A DNA stretch of 64,000 bases from Acidobacteriota bacterium (GTDB lineage: Bacteria; Acidobacteriota; Terriglobia; Terriglobales; Acidobacteriaceae), in NCBI GenBank assembly GCA_018268755.1, contig JAFDVW010000007.1, positions 62,001 through 126,000 of the forward strand. Direction: 5' to 3'. The position numbers and the translations under genes were made by a program. A model generated the notes under the pieces. That model did not search any database. It was not told where the DNA came from and saw only the letters and a program-made list of their open reading frames with translations. Shown piece after piece: positions 16,864 through 25,611 of the stretch (position 1 is its first letter; every line of letters starts with the position of its first letter).

Positions 16864-17364
16864 TTAACTTGCAACCGGAGTTTCATCGCCGAGTTTTTGC
16901 CGCACTTGCAGGGCTTGCTCATAGACGGAGCGCAAGCGATTCACCGCCACCGGCGGCAAATCGGGGGTGTCGAGCGCCATTTCGCAGGAAAGCAGCATGG
17001 CGGTGAGATTCCCCTTCAATTCGTTGCGCAAGGACTGCTCGGCCACCAGACGGGCGGCCTGCACCTCGCGCTTGCGGCGATACAGGGCAGTGCGCAATTC
17101 GCGGATCACCCGGGGTAGGGCGCTGATGGCAAAGTTGACATAAACGGGAATGGCGGCGCCCATATGCTGCAAAAGCATCTCACTCTCGTCCGGCTCCGCG
17201 TCCAGAAAGGCCTGGTCCAGAGCCACGGCGGAATATTCCTGCGCGCGCAGGAGAATGGAGGCTTGCCGCAAGCTGGCACAGGCCTGCGCTGCTTCCCCGG
17301 TGGCCTCCTGTAGGGCAGTGGCGCACTCTTGGGCGCGCTCCGAAGGTGAAATCAGTAAGATCAT
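16864..17364 (-). CDS. Degenerate receiver + histidine-kinase-like dimerisation protein (166 aa)
   Basis: The first about 85 residues look like a receiver fold (ILLISPSE, then YSAVALDQ with Asp50). Residues 103-160 look like a HisKA dimerisation helix pair: LRNELKGNLTAMLL aligns with the H-box pattern xxHExxxPLTxI, but the phospho-accepting His is Asn114. There is no ATPase domain, so it cannot be a working kinase. It may be a phosphotransfer decoy or a dimerisation partner for the adjacent kinase/regulator pair (18786-19736, 17477-18886), which lies just upstream on the same strand. The family is not firmly recognised. Confidence 0.7.
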   Translation of the reverse strand: MILLISPSERAQECATALQEATGEAAQACASLRQASILLRAQEYSAVALDQAFLDAEPDESEMLLQHMGAAIPVYVNFAISALPRVIRELRTALYRRKREVQAARLVAEQSLRNELKGNLTAMLLSCEMALDTPDLPPVAVNRLRSVYEQALQVRQKLGDETPVAS

Positions 17365-17476
17365 GCCAGTAGCAATGCACGCCGTCCGCCATTCGGGACG
17401 GCCCCCAAATTCAAGAAGTTAGCCCATTCCCTTGCCTATCGCGCTTCCCGCTGTGGGAAGCGCGTCTCCGTTTTCC

Positions 17477-18886
17477 TCAATCCTGTACCCGATACTCTTT
17501 CAACTTGCGATACAGCGTGGTCTTGCCGATTCCCAGCAGGCGGGCGGCCAGCAACTTGTCGCCATTGAGTTGCAGGATGGTGCTGAGAATGGTCTGCTTT
17601 TCCAGCTCGGCCATGGAAACAATCTTGGCGGAACTCTCGCCGGGAGGAGGCAGCACACTACTAACCCCGCGGATAGCGCTGGGCAAATCCATCACATGCA
17701 TCACCGGCCCCGTGGATAGGGCGCAGGCCCGCTCCAGACAATTTTCCAGCTCGCGCACGTTGCCCGGCCAGTCATAGGCCAGCATGATCTTCATGGCCTC
17801 GTCGCTGATGCTGCGTTCCTGTCCCGTGGAACGCAGCAGGCGGTCGAGGAAGTACTCGGCCAGCAGGGGGATGTCCTGACGGCGTTCGCGCAGGGGCGGA
17901 ATGCGCAGGCTGAGCACATTGAGACGGAAGTAAAGGTCACGGCGAAAGGTACCCTGGGCCACCCCCTGCTCCAAATCGCGGTTGGTGGCGGCCAAAATGC
18001 GCACATTGATGGGAATGCGCCTGGTGCTCCCCACCGGACGGACCTCTTTCTCCTGAATGGCGCGCAACAACTTGGCTTGCAGGTCCACCGGCAGCTCGCC
18101 GACTTCATCGAGAAACACGGTGCCGCCTTCGGCGATGGCCAGCAAGCCATCCTTGGCCTGCACCGCGCCGGTGAATGCGCCTTTCACGTAGCCAAACAGT
18201 TCACTCTCAATCAAGGTGGGGACCAGGGAACCACAATCGACCGGGATAAACGGTTTGTCCCGAAATGGCCCGGAAAAATGAATGGCGCGGGCCACCATCT
18301 CCTTACCGGTGCCGCTCTCCCCCAGAATCAGTACGGGATGACTGCTGTGCGCGGCCTTGGCAATGATGCGATAGAGTTTCTCCATCTCCGGGGCGCGGCC
18401 CACGATATTGCCAAAACCCTGTTTGGATTTCACTTTCTCGCGCAGTATGCGGTTCTCCGATTTCAGCTTCAGGTGGTTGGCCACACGCTCCAGCAGCAGA
18501 CGTAGTTCCTCCATGCTGAAGGGTTTGGTCACATAGTCGTAAGCGCCATTCTTCATGGCCTGCACGGCGGAGTGGATGGTGCCATAGCCGGTCACCACAA
18601 TGACGATGGAATCGGGACGCCGCTCCTTGATCTGGTGCAGCGCCTCCAGGCCGCCGGCCCCGGGAAGCTTCAGGTCCAGCAGCACCACGTCGATGGCTTG
18701 CGGATCAAGCAGGCGGTAGGCGTGCTCGGCAGTGTCCGCCACCGAGGCGTTAAATCCCAGGGACTGGGCCACCTCGCGGCATACCTCACGCACCGCGCGC
18801 TCGTCGTCGACGATCAGCAGATTGAGGAAGTTGGCGCCTTCGATCTGGGGAATACGGACCATGGCCGTTGCTTGGGTGACGCTCAT
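17477..18886 (-). CDS. Sigma-54-dependent response regulator, NtrC type (469 aa)
   Basis: Three domains. The receiver (about 21-140) has the phospho-Asp at Asp71 ([10 protein letters not shown]). The AAA+ sigma-54 interaction domain (about 163-395) has GESGTGKE as Walker A, KGAFTGA as the loop that touches sigma-54, and [13 protein letters not shown] as Walker B. The Fis-type HTH ends the protein ([19 protein letters not shown]). It activates sigma-54 promoters when phosphorylated, presumably by the kinase at 18786, whose 3' end overlaps this gene by 101 bases. GAGG lies 9 bases before the ATG. Confidence 0.94.
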   Translation of the reverse strand: MSVTQATAMVRIPQIEGANFLNLLIVDDERAVREVCREVAQSLGFNASVADTAEHAYRLLDPQAIDVVLLDLKLPGAGGLEALHQIKERRPDSIVIVVTGYGTIHSAVQAMKNGAYDYVTKPFSMEELRLLLERVANHLKLKSENRILREKVKSKQGFGNIVGRAPEMEKLYRIIAKAAHSSHPVLILGESGTGKEMVARAIHFSGPFRDKPFIPVDCGSLVPTLIESELFGYVKGAFTGAVQAKDGLLAIAEGGTVFLDEVGELPVDLQAKLLRAIQEKEVRPVGSTRRIPINVRILAATNRDLEQGVAQGTFRRDLYFRLNVLSLRIPPLRERRQDIPLLAEYFLDRLLRSTGQERSISDEAMKIMLAYDWPGNVRELENCLERACALSTGPVMHVMDLPSAIRGVSSVLPPPGESSAKIVSMAELEKQTILSTILQLNGDKLLAARLLGIGKTTLYRKLKEYRVQD

Positions 18887-19736
18887 GTTGGCTTACCTCG
18901 TGAAAATGAATTGCGCGCTCCGCCCCCGGGCACCCCGCTGCCGGCAAAACCATAGCAACTCGCGTTCCCTTTCCCGGAGTGCTTTTGACCGTGACCTGGC
19001 CCCCGGCGCGCCGCACATAATCCTGCACCGTGCACAGCCCCAGCCCGTTTCCCCGGCCGGGGGGCTTGGTGGTGTAGAACAGCTGGAACAAGTGGGCCTG
19101 AGTGTGCGCGCTCATGCCGCAACCGCTGTCGCTGACCGTGAGCTCCACTTGTTGCGGCCGGGGCCCGTTGCGAGTCGCGATCACGATCTCTCCCCCCTGG
19201 GGCATGGCATCGCGCGCATTGAGCACCAGATTCACCAGAATCTGCTGCATCTGGCTGGGCCCCATGGGAACGGAATCCAGCTGGCGGGCCAGCCGGGTGA
19301 CCAGGCGGACCTTCTCGCCCGCCAGACAGGCCAGCAGGTGGCGGGCCTGGCCGATATGCTCATTCCAGGAAAACCATTGCGCCTCGCTGGGCTGACGCCG
19401 CGCCAACAGGAACAATTGCTGGATCAGAGCGCACCCCTGCTGGCCGGCCTGACGGATCTCCTGGGCGTGGCGACGCAGCCGGCTTTGCGCCGGCAATTCC
19501 ACCAGCATGAGGTCCGAGTACAGCAGAATGCCGGTGATCAGGTTGTTGAAGTCGTGGGCCACGCTGGCCACGGTGCGCCCCAGGGACTCCAGACTGGAGC
19601 AATCGTCAGGGACGGAAACCGCCGGCAGGATATCTGCCAGCGCCATGGCCGCGCTTTGCTTGCTGCTCACCTCAACCTCGCTCAACGCCCGCCCGGCCCC
19701 GCTGCGGGCCCAGTTCTCAGAATCGGGCGTTTTCAT
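18786..19736 (-). CDS. Cytoplasmic sensor histidine kinase (316 aa), partner of the regulator at 17477
   Basis: A HisKA + HATPase_c kinase without a membrane segment or recognisable sensor domain. The H-box is ASVAHDFNNL with His61. The N-box is NLVLNARDAM, G1 is DSGCGM, the F-box is LFYTTK and G2 is GNGLGL. The kinase fold ends around LPAAG (residue about 265). The last about 50 residues are Arg/His-rich, non-conserved and lie over the next gene, so either a long translational overlap or a shifted stop is present. It would phosphorylate the NtrC-type regulator. Confidence 0.88.
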   Translation of the reverse strand: MKTPDSENWARSGAGRALSEVEVSSKQSAAMALADILPAVSVPDDCSSLESLGRTVASVAHDFNNLITGILLYSDLMLVELPAQSRLRRHAQEIRQAGQQGCALIQQLFLLARRQPSEAQWFSWNEHIGQARHLLACLAGEKVRLVTRLARQLDSVPMGPSQMQQILVNLVLNARDAMPQGGEIVIATRNGPRPQQVELTVSDSGCGMSAHTQAHLFQLFYTTKPPGRGNGLGLCTVQDYVRRAGGQVTVKSTPGKGTRVAMVLPAAGCPGAERAIHFHEVSQHERHPSNGHGPYSPDRRRQLPQSADRRRRARGA

Positions 19737-20045
19737 TCAGGGAATCGGTCAGAATGAATACTGGCTGTAACCTCAGGGTGCAGAAAAAGGACCATCGCCG
19801 TTCGCGAGCGATTCACTTTGGGAAAGGCTGCGAAACAGCTCCTTGTTCGGTTCCTATTTGGGAAGTTTAGAGATCAAGCCCAGAACTGCTAAGGTCATTC
19901 ATCACTTAGGCGAGCCTTTTGTGCGTACAACTGCCTGTTGAAAACCTCCGGCACGGCACCGCGCCGGAACCCTCGAGAACAAGGCGAAAAAGAAAAAAGG
20001 AGGAAGGGATGGCTCCCTTCCTCCAGGATGTTCTGCCAACGGAAG
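19737..20045. other. Intergenic region upstream of the kinase gene
   Basis: 309 bp with no supported gene. It should hold the promoter of the minus-strand kinase-regulator operon and, at 19999-20024, the terminator of the Asp-box protein gene. I see no clear -24/-12 sigma-54 site. Confidence 0.5.
19991..20024 (-). terminator. Rho-independent terminator of the Asp-box protein gene
   Basis: GGAGGAAGGGA (19999-20009) and TCCCTTCCTCC (20014-20024) pair perfectly over 11 bp with a 4-base loop. On the minus strand they are followed by TTTTTTCTTTTT. It lies 22 bp past the stop of the gene at 20046. Confidence 0.9.
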
Positions 20046-22055
20046 TTATCGGGTCGAGCTTCCGGCTTCCACGGCTGCACTCTGGGTGTCGTTCTCCGGC
20101 TGAATCACCACACCGTCGAACGGGGTAGCGGCCAGCAGGCGTCCGCCCACCGCACTCACCCGGCGCAGCGGGTATCCGGTGTCCGGACCGCGGCGCCAGC
20201 TCCGGCCGTTGTCCCGGCTCTCAAACACCACCCCGGTCGTGGGGCTGGTGGCGAGCAGCCGCTTTTGGCTTTCGTCGTAGCTGATGGAGCTGATGTTCTT
20301 ATCAGGAATGCCATTGACCAGGTGTTCCCAGGACGCGCCCGCGTCTGAACTGCGGAAGGCGCCTTCACGGGAAGCCACCAGGATGTGATTTTCCGGGGTC
20401 AGCGTGACTTCGCGAATGCTGGTGACATAGGAGGCCAGGCCGCTTTGCTGCCAGGTCGTTCCCACATTGGAAGAAACCAGAACATTACTGCGGGTCGCCA
20501 CTACCCAGTGGTCGCCCGAGGACTGCACGGAAACAAAGTCACGGTTACCGAGCAACTCGCCCCCCGTCCAGCTCTTGCCCTGGTCGGTGCTGAGGAAGAA
20601 GCCGGTGGAGGTCGCGGCCAGCCAGTGCTTGGGCGTGACTTCAATGTCATTGACGCGCGCTTCCAGTACGGAACGAGTCACCGTCTTGCTGGGCACGGAG
20701 ACCAGCTTGGCGCCTTTCTTCACCTTCTTCACCGAAGTTTTCTCGGTCAGGATGGTGTTGATCGGCTTCCATTCCACGGCATTGCGTTCGAGCAGGAAGA
20801 TGCCGCGGTTGGTGCCGGCGATGAGCGAACCATCGTTGGCTTGCTTCAGAGTAAAGACATCGCGGCCGCCCAGCCCGGAACTCTTCTGCTGCCAGTGCTG
20901 GCCGCCATCTTTGGAAACAAACACGCCGCCCCATTCCCGGTCATTGACCACGCCCACCAGAATGGTGCCGGGGTTGTGGTTGTCGGCCAGGATAGAGGTC
21001 ACGTAGCGATGAGCATATCCGCGATTGGAGGCGACAAAGCTTTGCGCCGCATCGTCACTGGCCAGGACTCCGCTGCGATCGGTGGCGAGCAGAACCCGTG
21101 AGGAATTGCGCGGATCAATCAACACATCATTCACCACGACGGTGGGATTGCTCACCCGCTTCCAGGTCTTACCGGAATCCGAGGTCTTCCACAGACCTTC
21201 GGTAGTGCCGGCGTAAACGATGGCGGGATTGACCGGGTCCTGTTTCAGCACGCGGGTGCGCCGCGCCGAAAAGGGGATGCCGGGGATTTTGCGAAACAAA
21301 TCGCCGGCGCTTTCGCTCTTGTAAATCCCCGAGCACGCGCTGGCGAATACCACCGAAGGATTGCTGGCATCGACGATGATGGAGAAGACATCCGAATCCT
21401 CGATCATGCCGTTCTTAATGTGGGCCCAGTTAGCGCCGCCATCGGCGGTCTTCCAGGCCAGGTGCCAGGTGCCGGCGTAGACCACGTTGGGGTCTTTCGG
21501 GTCGACGGCCAGAGATTCAATGTTCTTGATGTCGTTGTGGGCGGCGGGAGAAATCCGCGACCACTTGCTGCCCCCGTCATTGCTGCGATAGACACCGTCG
21601 AGCGCGCCCACAATCAGCACTTTGGCATCGGAGGGAGCCAGCGACATGGCGCGCACCGACTTGCCATGCATGTCGGGCAGGGCTTCCCAGTTCTTTCCGC
21701 CATCGCGCGTGCGGAACACATCCCCGGCCTGCTGGTTGTCCACGCTCCACACCCCGGCGTACATGGTGTTGGGGTTCTGCGGATCAATGGCAATGTGGTC
21801 GATCACATAGTCGTCGCCGCTGCCCAGGTGGGCAAAGCGCGCCCAGGTGCGGCCGCCGTCTTTCGACTGAAAAATGGTCCCGGTACTGGTGCCCAGAAGT
21901 ATCTGGTCCGGATTGGCGGGGTTGTAGCTGAGGCTACGCACGTCACCCCCGTCGGGGCCCAGCGTGGCCCATTGTCCGGCCCATGCCAAGCTTCCCAGGG
22001 CCAGAAGAATCCCAAGTAGAATCAGATATTTACGTGTCATCCCGTTAAAACTCAT
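20046..22055 (-). CDS. Secreted Asp-box beta-propeller protein (sortilin/BNR-like), 669 aa
   Basis: An exported protein: a Lys/Arg then LILLGILLALGSLAWAG is a Sec signal. The rest is a beta-propeller carrying at least eight Asp-box (S/T-x-D-x-G-x-x-W) repeats: SKDGGRTW, TRDGGKNW, SNDGGSKW, TADGGANW, SDSGKTW, SKDGGQHW, STDQGKSW, SSDAGASW and SRDNGRSW. Such propellers bind glycans or proteins. No sialidase catalytic set is evident, so enzymatic activity is not claimed. Internal ATG 22040 (MTRKYLIL) gives the best signal peptide; GGGGAG lies 11 bases before 22055. It is downstream of, and same-strand as, the OmpA-like gene. Confidence 0.88.
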   Translation of the reverse strand: MSFNGMTRKYLILLGILLALGSLAWAGQWATLGPDGGDVRSLSYNPANPDQILLGTSTGTIFQSKDGGRTWARFAHLGSGDDYVIDHIAIDPQNPNTMYAGVWSVDNQQAGDVFRTRDGGKNWEALPDMHGKSVRAMSLAPSDAKVLIVGALDGVYRSNDGGSKWSRISPAAHNDIKNIESLAVDPKDPNVVYAGTWHLAWKTADGGANWAHIKNGMIEDSDVFSIIVDASNPSVVFASACSGIYKSESAGDLFRKIPGIPFSARRTRVLKQDPVNPAIVYAGTTEGLWKTSDSGKTWKRVSNPTVVVNDVLIDPRNSSRVLLATDRSGVLASDDAAQSFVASNRGYAHRYVTSILADNHNPGTILVGVVNDREWGGVFVSKDGGQHWQQKSSGLGGRDVFTLKQANDGSLIAGTNRGIFLLERNAVEWKPINTILTEKTSVKKVKKGAKLVSVPSKTVTRSVLEARVNDIEVTPKHWLAATSTGFFLSTDQGKSWTGGELLGNRDFVSVQSSGDHWVVATRSNVLVSSNVGTTWQQSGLASYVTSIREVTLTPENHILVASREGAFRSSDAGASWEHLVNGIPDKNISSISYDESQKRLLATSPTTGVVFESRDNGRSWRRGPDTGYPLRRVSAVGGRLLAATPFDGVVIQPENDTQSAAVEAGSSTR

Positions 22056-22150
22056 GGTGAATACGGCTCCCCCTGCCGGCGCAGACTCCGACGGGGCTAG
22101 ACTGCCAGCCTAGCACGGCCGGGACAAGGTTACCGAAGGGAAGCGGTAAA

Positions 22151-22187
22151 AAGGCCGGTCGAGTAAATACTCGACCGGCCTTGGCCC
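22151..22187 (-). terminator. Rho-independent terminator of the OmpA-like gene
   Basis: AAGGCCGGTCGAGTA (22151-22165) and TACTCGACCGGCCTT (22168-22182) pair perfectly over 15 bp. On the minus strand the stem is followed by a TTT run (TTTTTACC). It lies 25-56 bp beyond the stop at 22207, so the Asp-box gene probably has its own promoter. Confidence 0.9.
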
Positions 22188-22206
22188 GGTAATTGTGGGT
22201 CTTTGG

Positions 22207-23832
22207 TTACGGCTTCTTCTTGGCTGCGGCCCGGGGATGGTCCGGAACCGGCTTCACCTTGGTTTCATCCACCGGCTGCGTACCAGCAGCGGAGAATGAG
22301 GCCCCGGCGGGCACGATCCAGAATTCCGCCGTCTGCGAACCAGCACCACCGGTGCGGGTCTCAATTCGGCTGGAATCGATGCCGAGTTGCGCTTCGCCAC
22401 TGGAGAGGTACGCCTTGGAGTTCAGGGCGCGTTCCGCTGCCAGGTTCTTGCGCTTCTCGGTGGGCTCGGCGTTGCCGACGATGACCAGCTTATTGTCTGC
22501 GTTCTGCTGCAGGTTCTTGGCCACGTCATCGAGGATCGCCTTGCACTCATTGTCAACCCGCCACGGCTTCCCGATCTTGGTCATCTTGGAGAAGTCGCAT
22601 TCGCTGAGCTTGCTGGCCTGCGGCGGCGGAGGCGGCGGGTTCTCCACCGTCACCTGGGTCGACGCCGAAGTGCTCAAGCCACGCGAATCCGAGCAACTGG
22701 CCGTGACCGTAACCGTCCCCGGCGAGGCCCCCGTGGTGTTCAGGGTGGCGGTGTTGCCGCTGCCCGAAACGCTGCCGCTGCTGGCCGTCCAGCCGCTGAC
22801 CGTGACTGGAACATTGTCAGGACTGCTGCAGGTGCAGGAAATATTGGACGTGCCCCCGGTCTGCAGAGTCGTCGGATTGGCTGAGCAGGACATGGTCGGC
22901 GGGTTCTTCGGCGGTTCCTTCACCGTGAAGTTCGCCGAGCAACTGACATCCCCGCCCTTCTTCTGCTTGGGATCGACGATGTGGGCGGTGACGGTGTAGC
23001 TGCCCCCGGCCACGCCGTTGGTATCAATGGTGGCGGTGCCGTCCTTGCCGGTAACCTTGCCACCGGTGGCGGACCAGTTATAGGTGAGGGCGTGCTTAGG
23101 ATTGAAGTTGCTGCCGGTGGCCGTAGCCGTGATCGGCTCGCCTACCAGAACTTCGCTCGGTTGCACCGAGCAAGCTGCGGTCGGGGCCGCGGCGGGCGCG
23201 CCATAGCCGAAGTTCCAGACCAGGCCGGTGCGCAGACGCGCGCCACCCAAGGAAGGACGACGCAGGTCCGGGAAGGAAGACGAAACATTGTCGGCGAAAT
23301 TGTGGTGGGCCCAGACGTAGTCCGCTTCAATCAGGCGGATGCTCACCCGTTTCCAGGCGTTTAGATCGATACCGCCGCCCAGAATGGCGCCGATGCCGTT
23401 GCTGGCATTCAACCCGTCCGGAGACAGGCGGTTATAGCCCAGCAAGGTGTGGGCGAAAATGTTCACGCCTTCATTGCGCCAGGTCAATTTAGGACCCACG
23501 GAGAAGGTGCTTTCGTGGTCGTGATATTTGTTCCAGTTGGTTCCCAGGTCGCCTTCCAGCCCCAAAAACTTATTGAAGTTATAGGTCACTCCACCGCCCA
23601 AACCGCGCGGCATGTCCGGCAATTTATACGGGATGGGAGTGCTAGACGGCTGGAATGGGGTGGGAACCGTCCCCCCAGGATTCAACCATTGATATCCGGT
23701 GAAGATTTCCACCTTGGGAACTTCGCTATCATCTTGGGCAAAGACGGCGGTAGACATCGCCACAATCATTGCCAGACACAGCAATGTGCTGATTTTTGCT
23801 TTATTGCTAATAACATTACGGCCGTGCGACAT
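22207..23832 (-). CDS. OmpA-like outer-membrane protein with PKD/Ig-like repeats (541 aa)
   Basis: A Sec signal peptide ends at about residue 32 (STAVFAQDD). Residues about 38-205 look like an outer-membrane beta-barrel with alternating aromatic strands (EIFTGYQWLN, AHTLLGYNRL, IEADYVWAHHNF). Two or three PKD/Ig-like domains follow (about 215-395; for example ALTYNWSATGG, NISCTCSS). A Pro linker leads to an OmpA-like domain (about 410-510; VIVGNAEPTEKRKNLAAERALNSKAYL). It probably links outer membrane and peptidoglycan. The OmpA Arg/Asp set is only partly visible. GGAGG lies just upstream of ATG 23832; a strong terminator follows. Confidence 0.85.
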   Translation of the reverse strand: MSHGRNVISNKAKISTLLCLAMIVAMSTAVFAQDDSEVPKVEIFTGYQWLNPGGTVPTPFQPSSTPIPYKLPDMPRGLGGGVTYNFNKFLGLEGDLGTNWNKYHDHESTFSVGPKLTWRNEGVNIFAHTLLGYNRLSPDGLNASNGIGAILGGGIDLNAWKRVSIRLIEADYVWAHHNFADNVSSSFPDLRRPSLGGARLRTGLVWNFGYGAPAAAPTAACSVQPSEVLVGEPITATATGSNFNPKHALTYNWSATGGKVTGKDGTATIDTNGVAGGSYTVTAHIVDPKQKKGGDVSCSANFTVKEPPKNPPTMSCSANPTTLQTGGTSNISCTCSSPDNVPVTVSGWTASSGSVSGSGNTATLNTTGASPGTVTVTASCSDSRGLSTSASTQVTVENPPPPPPQASKLSECDFSKMTKIGKPWRVDNECKAILDDVAKNLQQNADNKLVIVGNAEPTEKRKNLAAERALNSKAYLSSGEAQLGIDSSRIETRTGGAGSQTAEFWIVPAGASFSAAGTQPVDETKVKPVPDHPRAAAKKKP

Positions 23833-24111
23833 GCATCCTCCACAAAACTTACGAAGCTAAAATTTCTTACACCGGGTTCGGGCACCATGCTCTGTAACCG
23901 GGCTAAGGCAGTGTTGCCCAATGTACTAACTATTCTAAAGCATGAAGCATCAAGGGTTAGGCTTTCAAGCTGGAATTTAGAATTTACACTAGATGGGGCG
24001 ATTTTTGTCTCATATTGATACCTCGCAATCCAAGGCTACCGGAAGACGCCTGAGCTTGCAGAGTTTTCGCCCAACTTGAATAATGACAAACGGACTTGGG
24101 GTTCCGAGCGC

Positions 24112-25524
24112 ATGAGCCAAGAGAAGGTCTTGATTGTGGAGGACGAGGAAAATGAGCGGACAGGGCTGGCCGAATTGGTCTCCTCCTGGGGATACCGCGC
24201 GGAAACCGCCCGCGATGGGCTGGACGGTCTAGAAAAGGTTTCCTCCTGGTCGCCCTCTATCATCGTCACCGACCTGAAAATGCCGCGCATGGGCGGCATG
24301 GAACTGCTGGAACGGCTGGCCGAGCTGGCCGACAGCGACACGCAAAGCCGCGCCGTGATCGTGGTGACCGCACAAGGGACGATCGACAGCGCAGTCCAGG
24401 CCATGCGCATCGGGGCCTACGACTACATCACCAAGCCCATCGACACCAATCGGCTGCGCACCATCCTGCAGAACGCCTCCGCCCTGCTGGGCACTAAGAC
24501 AGAGCTGGAAGTGACCCGCCGCAAACTGCGCGACAGCGGTTCCCTGGGCAGCCTGGTCGGGGCCTCCAAAAAGATGCAGGAGATTTTCCGCTTGATTGAA
24601 ATGGTCGCCCCCAGCACGGCGTCCGTGCTGATCACCGGCGCCAGCGGGACCGGCAAGGAATTGGTGGCCCGCACCATTCACGAACTGAGCCCGCGCCGTA
24701 ATCGGCCCTTCGTCCCCATCAATTGTGCAGCGATTCCTGAAACCCTCATCGAAAGCGAGATCTTTGGCCACGAGAAGGGCGCGTTTACCGGGGCCCTGGA
24801 ACGGCGCACCGGATGCTTCGAGCTGGCGGAAGGCGGAACGCTGCTGCTCGATGAGATCGGCGAGATGCCGGTGGTCACCCAAGCCAAGCTGCTGCGCGTT
24901 CTGGAGGACCGTAAGCTGCGCCGGCTAGGAAGCAAAGTGGAGACCACCGTCGATGTGCGCGTGCTGGCCGCTACCAACAAAATTCCCGAAGAAGCGGTGG
25001 CCCGCGGCGAATTGCGCAACGACCTTTATTACCGCCTAAACGTTTTCAACATTCATATGCCGCCGCTGCGCGACCACAAGGAAGACATCCCCGATTTAGT
25101 GCAAAACCTCCTTGGAGACATGAACAGCAAGCATGACCGCAAGGTGGCCACGGTCAGCGAGGCGGTATTAAATGTGTTTCGCAATTATTCCTGGCCTGGC
25201 AATGTGCGCGAACTGCGCAACACGCTGGAGCGGGCGGTCATCGTCTGTGAGGGAGGCGTGATCGAAACCAAACACCTGCCTCCCGGCTTTGGACAAGCCC
25301 CGGTGCGTATGTCTCCCGATGATCCGGATGCGGTCCGCCTGGGCGTAGGCACCACGGTCGGCGAAGCCGAAAAGCTGTTGATCCTCAAAACCCTGGAGTC
25401 CACCAACAACAACAAGACGCGGGCGGCCGAGATTCTGGGGATCAGCCTGAAGACGCTGCACAACAAGCTCAAGGAGTACGGCAGCGCCTCCGCGGACACC
25501 GCGTCCTCTCCCGAAGAAGCATGA
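24112..25524 (+). CDS. Sigma-54-dependent response regulator, NtrC type (470 aa)
   Basis: Receiver domain with phospho-Asp at Asp54 (IVTDLKMPRM), AAA+ domain with GASGTGKE Walker A, EKGAFTGA sigma-54 loop and EGGTLLLDEIGEM Walker B, and a Fis-type HTH (AAEILGISLKTLHNKLKEYG). I start at ATG 24112 (MSQEKVLIVE); the TTG-initiated extension to 24076 adds residues without homology. The kinase gene follows after 87 bp, so this is a regulator-first two-component operon. It is a separate system from the one at 17477; the receiver environments differ. Confidence 0.94.
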   Translation: MSQEKVLIVEDEENERTGLAELVSSWGYRAETARDGLDGLEKVSSWSPSIIVTDLKMPRMGGMELLERLAELADSDTQSRAVIVVTAQGTIDSAVQAMRIGAYDYITKPIDTNRLRTILQNASALLGTKTELEVTRRKLRDSGSLGSLVGASKKMQEIFRLIEMVAPSTASVLITGASGTGKELVARTIHELSPRRNRPFVPINCAAIPETLIESEIFGHEKGAFTGALERRTGCFELAEGGTLLLDEIGEMPVVTQAKLLRVLEDRKLRRLGSKVETTVDVRVLAATNKIPEEAVARGELRNDLYYRLNVFNIHMPPLRDHKEDIPDLVQNLLGDMNSKHDRKVATVSEAVLNVFRNYSWPGNVRELRNTLERAVIVCEGGVIETKHLPPGFGQAPVRMSPDDPDAVRLGVGTTVGEAEKLLILKTLESTNNNKTRAAEILGISLKTLHNKLKEYGSASADTASSPEEA

Positions 25525-25611
25525 GTGCCTGGCCGCACTCCGGGGACCACCTGAAGCGTAGCCCTTCGTCTTCCGTGAATTGCAGTGTCTGGCCACTGCC
25601 CTGATTGAGGC

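Noticed and set aside
23833-24111. Sigma-54 (-24/-12) promoters near the NtrC-type regulator genes
   Set aside because: No TGGCAC-N5-TTGC-like match stood out; the best partial matches lack the GC at -12.
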